A stretch of 10,715 nucleotides of DNA from Akkermansia muciniphila (GTDB lineage Bacteria; Verrucomicrobiota; Verrucomicrobiia; Limisphaerales; SXTU01), in NCBI GenBank assembly GCA_945872195.1, contig CAMBZO010000047.1, forward strand, positions 1-10,715, read 5' to 3'. Below, in pieces: positions 1 to 6,600 of the stretch. Below the pieces are notes generated by a model that was given only the letters and a program-made list of their open reading frames with translations, had not been told where the DNA came from and did not search any database. The first letter of the stretch is position 1, and each line of letters begins with the position of its first letter. The translations under genes were made by a program, and so were the position numbers.

Positions 1-551
1 AGGTTCACCGCGTCGCCCACCTTTCGTTCGCGCAACGCTGTCACCGCCAGTGTGTGGGGGATGATCCAGATTCGGAAACCGGCCTTTGTCGCGCCCGCCA
101 CCGTCAGGCTGATGCCGTCCACGGCGATCGAGCCTTTCGAGACCACGTAGCGCCGCACCGCCGCCGGCGCGGCGATGTCCAGCACGTGGTCCGCGCCGGA
201 GCGCTCCCAGCGCGTGATGCGCCCCACGCCGTCCACATGGCCCGTGACGAAATGCCCGCCCATGCGCCCGCCCACGGCGAGCGAGCGCTCCAGATTCACG
301 AGCGAACCGACCGCCACGAACTGGAGGTTCGTCCGCTCCCACGTCTCCCGCAGCAGGTCGAAGCGCAGCAGCGTGTCGCGTGCGCTCTTCGTCTGCCGCA
401 CCGCCGTCAGGCAGCAGCCGTTCACCGCCACGCTGTCGCCCAGCTTCAAGCCGCGCGCCACCACCCGGCAGCGCACGGTCAGCCGGATGCCCGCAGCCGT
501 CGGCCGCACGCCCGTCACCGACCCAGTCTCTTCCACAATTCCCGTGAACAT
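1..551 (-). CDS. ribE: Riboflavin synthase, alpha chain (C-terminus outside window)
   Basis: Riboflavin synthase dismutates two molecules of 6,7-dimethyl-8-ribityllumazine into riboflavin and a pyrimidine that is recycled; it is a cytosolic trimer. The reading frame was translated by hand from ATG at 551 and is open for 183 residues to the window edge; the family is usually about 200-220 residues, so only the C-terminal tail is missing. The N-terminus MFTGIVEE is the family signature. Two lumazine-binding barrels follow: residues 1 to about 96, with LGDSVAVNGCCLT (37-49), and about 97 onward, with GGHFVTGHVDGVG (98-110), KGSIAVDGISLTV (139-151) and IIPHTL (163-168). The paired VNGCCLT and VDGISLT segments are the expected internal duplication. 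Only a weak GAGAGA lies upstream of the ATG. It follows ribD on the same strand after 202 bases and is probably cotranscribed with it. Some genomes call this gene ribC. Confidence 0.96.
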   Translation of the reverse strand, partial: MFTGIVEETGSVTGVRPTAAGIRLTVRCRVVARGLKLGDSVAVNGCCLTAVRQTKSARDTLLRFDLLRETWERTNLQFVAVGSLVNLERSLAVGGRMGGHFVTGHVDGVGRITRWERSGADHVLDIAAPAAVRRYVVSKGSIAVDGISLTVAGATKAGFRIWIIPHTLAVTALRERKVGDAVN

Positions 552-587
552 GATTCGTCTCTCGGTCTTTCTCTTAATCGTAATCGT

Positions 588-748
588 AACTCGAAATCCG
601 AAGTTCAGCCACGAAAGGCCGCAAAGAACACAAAGGAGCCGAGCCGGGGCGAGCAGGGACTGGGACTACTTCTACCCGACCCGTTCTCCTGCCAGAAACT
701 TGGCTTTGTGCTCTTTGCGCCCTTTCGCGGCCATTCCATTTCGGAGTT
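588..748. repeat. Imperfect inverted repeat (CTTTGTG family) in ribD-ribE spacer
   Basis: Two 27-base arms at 609-635 and 704-730 are reverse complements at 24 of 27 positions, with 68 bases between them. The left arm contains GCAAAGAACACAAAG and the right arm CTTTGTGCTCTTTGCG. Outside the arms, AACTCGAAAT (588-597) and the reverse complement of ATTTCGGAGTT (738-748) are also related, so the repeat may extend to about 160 bases. It fills most of the gap between the ribD stop and the ribE start. I recognise this motif as resembling a dispersed repeat seen in many bacterial genomes, from memory only. It could act as a non-autonomous (MITE-like) element or as a processing or attenuation hairpin in the ribD-ribE transcript. 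There is no T-run that would make it a clear terminator. Confidence 0.75.
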
Positions 749-753
749 CCGGC

Positions 754-1947
754 TTAATCCTGCTCCCTCCCCACTCTCGCCGACAGCCACAAATCCTCGC
801 CCACGCGCCGCCACTCCACCTCCCGCAGCTCGATCAAATCCGCCAGCCGCTTCGCTCCCTCTCCCGCAACTCCCCGCCGCGCATCCCGCCCGCCCAGTAT
901 CTTCGGCGCATAGAAGAACGCCACCCGTTGCGCCAGACCCGCCTCGAGAAACGCCGCGTTCACCTCGCCGCCGCCCTCCACCAGCAGGCTCGTCACACCC
1001 TCCTTGCCGATCCGCTTCAGCAGCCAGCGCAAGTTGATCCGCCCCGCACGCGCCGGAGCCAGCAGCACACGCGCGCGTTTCGCCAACGCCTTCACCCGTC
1101 CTGCCGGGGCCGCGCGGCTCACCACCACCGTCGTCAGCGCCGCGAACTCGTCGCTCACCAAAACCGATCCGGTCGGCGTGCGCGCGAAGGCATCGAGGAC
1201 GAACCGCCGCGGCGGCTTGCGGACGCGGCCGCTGGGCGCGCGCGCCGTCAGGCTCGGATCATCCGCGAGCACGGTGTTGATGCCGACGAGCACCGCGTCC
1301 GAGTCGAAGCGCAGGCGCATCGCCACCTGCCGCGAACGCTCGCCGGTGATCCACTTCGACTCACCCGACGCCGTGGCGATCTTCCCATCCAAGGTCATCG
1401 CCGCCTTCACGGTCACGAACGGCGTCTGCCGCACAATCCAGTGGTTGAACGCCTCGTTGAGCCGCGTGGCCTCCGACTCCACGGCAACCACTCTTCTCCC
1501 TCGCCCCTCGGAGGGGAGAGGGCCGGGGTGAGGGGTGTTAGCGTCCCTTCGCTCGTTTGCGTGCGACACTTTCACCCCCGCCTCGCGCAATTTCTCCAAT
1601 CCCTTCCCCGCGTGCGCTGGATTCGGGTCCGCCGCCCCGACGACCACGCGCCGGATGCCCGCTGCCAGAATCGCCTCCGTGCAAGGCGGCGTGCGTCCGT
1701 GCGTGCAGCACGGCTCCAGCGTCACGAAGAGCGTCGCCCCGCGCACGCGTTCGCCCCGCCGCGCCGCGTCCTTCAGCGCCTCGACCTCCGCGTGCGCCAG
1801 GCCCGCGCGCCGGTGCCAGCCCTCGCCGATAATCTTACCGCCGCGCACCAGCACCGCGCCGACCATGGGGTTCGGCGAGGTGCGCCCGACGCCGCGCCGC
1901 GCCAGTTGCAGCGCGCGGCGAAGGAAAGACTCGTCAGCAGTTCTCAC
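754..1947 (-). CDS. ribD: Bifunctional diaminohydroxyphosphoribosylaminopyrimidine deaminase / 5-amino-6-ribosylamino-uracil reductase
   Basis: RibD carries out the second and third steps of riboflavin synthesis: zinc-dependent deamination of the pyrimidine, then NADPH-dependent reduction of the ribose. From GTG at 1947 the protein has 397 residues (family about 360-380). The deaminase domain (about 1-128) shows TSPNPMVGAV (23-32), AHAE with zinc ligand H52 and catalytic E54, and EPCCTHGRTPPC (78-89) with zinc ligands C80 and C89. The reductase domain (about 156-397) shows TVKAAMTLDGKIA, GINTVLADDPSLTAR (222-236) and LLVEGGG (321-327). Residues 129-155, between the domains, are unlike the family and contain a repeat-encoded peptide PHPGPLPSEGRG. 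GTG at 1947 is preferred because VRTADESFLRRAL matches the usual RibD N-terminus; the frame is open upstream to an ATG at 2070, but that would leave 20 bases to the divergent gene. No clear Shine-Dalgarno sequence. The stop TAA is at 754-756. Confidence 0.95.
   Translation of the reverse strand: MRTADESFLRRALQLARRGVGRTSPNPMVGAVLVRGGKIIGEGWHRRAGLAHAEVEALKDAARRGERVRGATLFVTLEPCCTHGRTPPCTEAILAAGIRRVVVGAADPNPAHAGKGLEKLREAGVKVSHANERRDANTPHPGPLPSEGRGRRVVAVESEATRLNEAFNHWIVRQTPFVTVKAAMTLDGKIATASGESKWITGERSRQVAMRLRFDSDAVLVGINTVLADDPSLTARAPSGRVRKPPRRFVLDAFARTPTGSVLVSDEFAALTTVVVSRAAPAGRVKALAKRARVLLAPARAGRINLRWLLKRIGKEGVTSLLVEGGGEVNAAFLEAGLAQRVAFFYAPKILGGRDARRGVAGEGAKRLADLIELREVEWRRVGEDLWLSARVGREQD
1483..1563 (-). 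repeat. In-frame repeat insertion in ribD linker (family B hairpin)
   Basis: The core is a palindrome at 1498-1522: CCCTCGCCCCTC pairs with GAGGGGAGAGGG at 11 of 12 positions around one central base. It is followed by CCGGGGTGAGGGG, the usual companion of this C-rich repeat type. It encodes PHPGPLPSEGRG in ribD. The outer limits, 81 bases or 27 codons, are estimated from where the protein stops resembling RibD (after KVS) and resumes (VESEATRLNEAF); they are not marked by visible target-site duplications. Confidence 0.75.
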
Positions 1948-2090
1948 AGGCCGCAAGGCAAGCAGCCCAACCCAGCCCCGTCGAGATTGAAGCGGGCGGC
2001 GGCGGCTTCCGAACTGCCGGAAATGTGCTTGTCCTCCGCGTCCCCGGCTTGTCACCTTGCCCCCACGCAAACGTCCAACCGCTCGCCATT
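1948..2090. promoter_or_regulatory. Divergent intergenic region, presumed promoters for ribD and DUF1080 pair
   Basis: These 143 bases separate the chosen ribD start from the ATG of the first DUF1080 gene and must hold promoters for both directions. I see no convincing -35/-10 pair; a TTGTCA at 2049-2054 has no matching -10 at normal spacing. The conserved arrangement of an FMN (RFN) riboswitch upstream of ribD was looked for and not seen. The region call rests on gene orientation only. Confidence 0.35.
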
Positions 2091-2792
2091 ATGAATCGCA
2101 CCCTCACCTCCGTTCTCACTGCCGCCTGCACGTTCACCGTCTGCGTGACCTCCACACTCGCCGCCGAGAAGCCCGGCGAGTGGCAGGTGCTTTTCGACGG
2201 CAAGGAGACCAAGGGCCTCCGCGCGTTCAAGGGCGAGGGCTTTCCCTCGAAGGGCTGGATCAACGACAACGGCGCGCTCAAGACGGTGCCGAAGGAGGCC
2301 GGCGGCCAGGTCACCGACCTCATCACGACTGAGAAGTTCAAGGACTTCGAACTGGAGTTGGAGTGGAAGGTCGCGCCCGGCGGCAACAGCGGCGTGATGT
2401 ATCGCGTGGCCGAACTGAAGGACGGTCCCGCGTGGTTCACCGGCCCGGAGATGCAGATCCTCGACGACTCGAAGCATCCCGACGGCAAGAACCCGTTGAC
2501 CTCCGCTGGCGCGCTCTACGGCCTCTACGCGCCGAACGACAAGCGCAAGCTCAAGCCCGTGGGCGAGTTCAACGCGGCCAAGATCGTCTTCAAGAACAAC
2601 CACGTGGAGCACTGGCTCAACGGCGCGAAGATCGTGGAATACACCTGGGGTAGCGACGAGGTGAAGGCGCTCGCGGCCAAGAGCAAGTTCGCCGACAAGC
2701 CGCGCTTCATGGCCGAGTCCGAAGGCCACATCGTCTTCCAGCACCACGGCCAGGAGTTCTGGATTCGCAACATCCGGGTGCGGAGACTTTGA
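2091..2792 (+). CDS. Secreted 3-keto-disaccharide hydrolase domain protein (DUF1080), first of tandem pair
   Basis: PF06439 proteins have a concanavalin/laminin-G-like beta-sandwich; characterised members act on 3-keto sugars derived from disaccharides or glycosides. The substrate here cannot be read from sequence. The 233-residue protein starts with a type I signal peptide (MNRTLT, then a hydrophobic stretch, likely cleaved near A24/A25 before EKPGEW), so a periplasmic or exported location is inferred. Family motifs in order: WQVLFDGKET (31-40), GGNSGVMYR (97-105), PEMQILDD (119-126), HPD (129-131), GALYGLY (140-146), VEHWLNGAKIVEY (172-184) and the C-terminal GHIVFQHHGQEFWIRNIRVR (212-231). 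The frame is open from an ATG at 2025, but the signal peptide only makes sense from 2091. No Shine-Dalgarno sequence is visible upstream. C13 is too early and in the wrong context for a lipobox. Confidence 0.92.
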   Translation: MNRTLTSVLTAACTFTVCVTSTLAAEKPGEWQVLFDGKETKGLRAFKGEGFPSKGWINDNGALKTVPKEAGGQVTDLITTEKFKDFELELEWKVAPGGNSGVMYRVAELKDGPAWFTGPEMQILDDSKHPDGKNPLTSAGALYGLYAPNDKRKLKPVGEFNAAKIVFKNNHVEHWLNGAKIVEYTWGSDEVKALAAKSKFADKPRFMAESEGHIVFQHHGQEFWIRNIRVRRL

Positions 2793-2825
2793 TCTGCCAC
2801 ACCCAACGCCATCGCTCCTCCCACT

Positions 2826-3530
2826 ATGAAATCACTCGTCACCTTCGCCTCCCTCCTCGCCTTCACAGCTCTCACCGCCGCGGCTGACCTCAACACCCTC
2901 ACTTCCGCCGAGCAGAAAGACGGCTGGAAGCTGCTCTTCAATGGCAAGTCCCTCGACGGCTGGCGCACTTACAAGGAGGGCGGGAAGATTGGCGCGGGCT
3001 GGATCGTCGAGGACGGCCTCCTCAAGAAGCAGGCGAAGATCTCCGGTGGCGACATGATGACGGTGCAGACCACCAGCGGCACCGCCAACTGGGAGTTGTC
3101 TTGGGAATGGCGCATCGCCAAAAACGGCAACAACGGCATCAAGTATTTCATCACCGAGGCCCGCAAGGGCGCGCTGGGCCACGAGTATCAGATGCTCGAC
3201 GACGACGGCCATCCCGATGGCAAGGTCGGCGCGCACCGGCAGACCGCGGCCTTCTACGACGTGCTCCCGCCCGCGAAGGACAAGCCCACCAAGCCCGTCG
3301 GCGAGTGGAACACCTCCCGCGTGGTCGTGAATGGCAACACCGTCCAGCACTGGCTGAACGCGGCGAAAGTGCTCGAATACGAACTCGGCAGCGACGCGGT
3401 GAAGCAAGCTGTGGCGAAGAGCAAGTTCAGCAAGATCGGCGACTTCGGCACCAAGGTGACCGGCCACATCCTGCTCACCGACCACAATGACGAGTGCTGG
3501 TTCCGCAACGTGAAGCTCCGCAACTTCTGA
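2826..3530 (+). CDS. Secreted 3-keto-disaccharide hydrolase domain protein (DUF1080), second of tandem pair
   Basis: A 234-residue paralogue of the preceding gene, 33 bases downstream and probably in the same transcript. The signal peptide MKSLVTFASLLAFTALTAAA ends at an AAA|DLN site. Motifs parallel the first copy but diverge: WKLLFNGKSLDGW (34-46), GNNGIKYF (101-108) in place of GGNSGVMYR, EYQMLDDDGHPDG (120-132), TAAFYDVLPP (140-149) in place of GALYGLYAP, VQHWLNAAKVLEYELGS (173-189) and GHILLTDHNDECWFRNVKLR (213-232). The two copies look clearly different by eye, so this is an old duplication or two recruited subtypes, not a recent tandem copy. They could process different anomers or act as partners. 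No Shine-Dalgarno sequence precedes the ATG. The stop TGA is at 3528-3530. Confidence 0.92.
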   Translation: MKSLVTFASLLAFTALTAAADLNTLTSAEQKDGWKLLFNGKSLDGWRTYKEGGKIGAGWIVEDGLLKKQAKISGGDMMTVQTTSGTANWELSWEWRIAKNGNNGIKYFITEARKGALGHEYQMLDDDGHPDGKVGAHRQTAAFYDVLPPAKDKPTKPVGEWNTSRVVVNGNTVQHWLNAAKVLEYELGSDAVKQAVAKSKFSKIGDFGTKVTGHILLTDHNDECWFRNVKLRNF

Positions 3531-3538
3531 CGCCCGTC

Positions 3539-3607
3539 GCCGCCGAGGTCAGCAGGCGGATTACTCGACCACCCAAAGGCACCCGTCCGCCTCCCCACCT
3601 CGGCGGC
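3539..3607. terminator. Long hairpin between convergent DUF1080 and addA genes
   Basis: The perfect 11-base arms GCCGCCGAGGT (3539-3549) and ACCTCGGCGGC (3597-3607) enclose a second perfect 7-base pair, AGGCGGA (3554-3560) with TCCGCCT (3586-3592), giving a two-part stem with a 25-base loop. It fills the 76-base gap between converging genes and its right arm overlaps the last base of the addA stop codon. A bidirectional terminator role is inferred from position. The loop is long and there is no T-tract on either side, so it may also be another copy of a dispersed repeat. Confidence 0.55.
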
Positions 3608-6600
3608 TACAGCAGCTCCGTCCGCCCCAGCGCGAGGAAGTGCAGCCAAGTCCGCGTGACCTTCTTCCCGTAAATCCGTTCCAACGCGTCGGCGTAAAGC
3701 GAGAGCTGCGGCCCGTGCTCCCGCACCTTCGCCGAAAGCTCTGCTGCGTCGAAGTGGTCCGTCTTGTAATCCAGCAGCCAAATCTCCTTCTCGCCGAACA
3801 CGACTAGGTCCGCCACGCCCTGCACGATGACGAACTCGGCGCTCGGACTCCCTTCCTTGGAGGAGGGGAGAGGGGTTACGTGCGTCGGCATTGGCGGGCC
3901 CCACCCCTCATCCGGCCTGCGGCCACCTTCTCCCCTGCTCCGAGGAAGGGAGAAGGCACCCTCGTGGCCTCCGGTTGGCAGCAAGCCCATCGCCGCGAGT
4001 TCGCTCACGGCGAAACGCGCGGTGAAGGGGACTTCGCGTTGCACTCGGCTTGAGTGCGCGCGGATTTGCTGTCCCACCGATGATTCCCAAAAACTTAGCA
4101 GCCCGACGAAGTCCAGCGCCGCGGCGTCCCGCTGGGTCAGCACGCCGGACTCGGTCAACCGCGCGGCCTCGTTGCGCAAGTCCAGCGCAGTCGCTGTCCG
4201 GGCGAGGTCCACGCACTGAAGGAAAGCGTGGTGGGCGAGACCAACTTGCGTGGCGGTGAGCCCGCCGCGCGACCGCGGGGCCACGGTGAAGCGCGGAGCG
4301 AAGGGCGTGCTCGCCTCCGGCTCCGGCTCGGCCGCGCGACGCCGGAGAACGGTGACCGAAGTTTTTGCAAGTTCGTGCGTGGCCGACGCGTGTGGGTAAC
4401 TCCATGAGAGTCTCTCACGCAACCGAGCAACCACCGCCGCTTCTCCCTCGCCCCCCGCGTGAGAGAGGGTTGGGGTGAGAGGGCCGGCCGCATCGGCAAT
4501 GGCGAGCCGCCTATCATCCGCCGTGTAGAAATCCCAACTCAGCAGCGCATTCTGCCCGGCTGTATCGCCGCGCCAGTCTTCTTCCGCCGTCACGCTCGGC
4601 AGCCATGCGCGCAACCAGTGCAGCGGACACCGGGCTTTCAACAGGGCAAGGTCGCTCAGCGCCGTCGCCGGCTCACGCCACTTCTGCACCACGTCTTTGC
4701 CCGCGTCGGTGCCGACGAGCAGCAGCGTGTCGCGCGCGCGGGTGAGCGCCACGTAGAGCAGGCGCAACTCCTCGCCCAACAGCTCGCGCCGACCGCGCCG
4801 TCGCGCCAGCCAGTGCGGCAAACTCGCGTAGCGCCGCTCGCGATCGGGCGGCGACACCATCGGGCAGAGGCCGAAATCCGCGTCGAGCAGGATTTCGCCG
4901 CGCAGGTCGCGCTCGTTGAACAACGTGCCCAAGCCCGCCACCACGACGACCGGGAACTCCAGGCCCTTGCTGTGGTGAATGCTCATCAAGCGCACGGCGT
5001 TGTCCGTCGGCACGGGCGCGGGCGCGTGGTCCAGTTCCGCCTCCTCCTGCGCGGCGATGAACTGGAGGAAGCGGTGCAAGCCCTGCCGCTGATACGGGTC
5101 GAACTGCCGCGCGAGGTCGAGCAAACGCCGCACATTCGCCACGCGCTCAGCCCCGCGCGGCTCGGCGAGCAGCAGCGATTCGTAATGCGTCTCCGCGAGG
5201 ACGTTCTCCAAGCAATCGGTCAGCGAGCTGAGGCGCAGTCGCTCCCGCCACACGGTGAAGCGGGCGAGGAAGGATGTGGCTTTGGTGAAGAGTGGGGCGG
5301 CGGGCGTTCGCGCTCCTTTCACCAGCACGTCCCAGAACAGTCGCTCATCGTTCTGCGCGCGGAGGGCGACGAGTTCCTCCAGCGACATCGCCACGAGCGG
5401 CGAACGCAACACGGCCAGCAGCGGGAGGTCTTGCAGCGGGTTGTCGAGAAGTCGGAGCAAGTTCAGCAGGTCCCTGACTTCAAGCGCCTCGTAGAAGCCG
5501 CCGCGAGCCGCGTGCAGCGGCACTCCCGCGCGATGAAACTCCTGCGCGAAGCTCTCCACGCGTGAGCCCGGCGAGCGCATCAGCACAACCATGTCGCGCC
5601 ACTCGACACGGCGCGGGGCTCCTGCCTCCTCGTCCCAAACCTCGTGTCCGCCCGCGTGCAATGCGCGAAGACGCAGCGCAACGCAACGGGCTTCGCGCTC
5701 CATGCCGAGCAAGTCGAGCAAGTCCGTCGTGGCGTCCCGTTCGTCGGAAGGTTCCTCCGCATCCTTCGTGAGAAGGTGCAACTCGACAGCGCGCGGGCCG
5801 GCCGCCGGCACAGTGCCGCCGAACTTCAGCTCGGCCTCCGCATCGTAAGCCACCCCGCCGATGGACTCGCGCATCAGCGCGCGGAAGAGCGGGTTCACGA
5901 AATTCAGGATGGCCTCGCGGCTGCGGAAGTTGTCCGAGAGCGCGATGACGACGCCGGGTGGCGGCGACTGCAAGTCGCCGACACGCCAGGCCTTCGCGTA
6001 GCTGGCGAAGATGTGCGGGCTCGCGAGGCGGAAGCGGTAGATGCTCTGCTTGAGGTCGCCGACGAGGAAGCGGTTCGCGCTGGCTCCTTCACCGCTGACG
6101 AGGCGAAGGATGGCATCCTGTGCGGCGTTGATATCCTGATACTCATCCACGCAGACGTGTGTGAAGTGCGCGCGGCAATGACGAGCAACGCCGGTCGCAT
6201 CGTCGCGCAGCAGGCGCAGGGCGAACTGCTCGAGGTCGGAGAAGTCCACGCCGCCAAGCTGGCGCTTCGCCTCGGCGAAGCGCGCGGTGAACTGCTGCGC
6301 TAGCTGCACCAGCGCGGCCATTTCGTGACGGCACCATCCCCAATCCTGGGCGAGCGGCGAAGCAGGGGGGCGGGCGGGAATGGACGGCGATTGCAAATCA
6401 CCAACCCGGGGGGCGGGCGCAAGCAACGCGAGGAAGAATTCCGCCTCCTCGAAGAACTTCTCGTAGGGAGGTCTTAGCTTTCCTTTCTTGCGTGCCCAAT
6501 TATCGGTGCTGTCGGCGGCGCGGATGGCGGTGAGGCCAACCGACAACTGAACCTCGTGCCGGCGACTTTCAGTCGTCGCCCCGTCCGAATCGGTCGGCCC

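Noticed and set aside
1948..2070. ATG at 2070 as the ribD start
   Set aside because: It adds 41 arginine-rich residues unlike RibD and would leave only 20 bases for two divergent promoters.
2025..2090. Upstream ATG start for the first DUF1080 gene
   Set aside because: Starting at 2091 places the signal peptide at the N-terminus; the 22 extra residues have no family counterpart.
1948..2090. FMN riboswitch upstream of ribD
   Set aside because: The conserved RFN helices and sequence blocks are not recognisable here.
175..2094. Open frame of 639 codons on the plus strand
   Set aside because: It runs antisense to ribE and ribD, whose translations match conserved enzymes; the product is arginine/proline-rich low-complexity sequence typical of GC-rich shadow frames.
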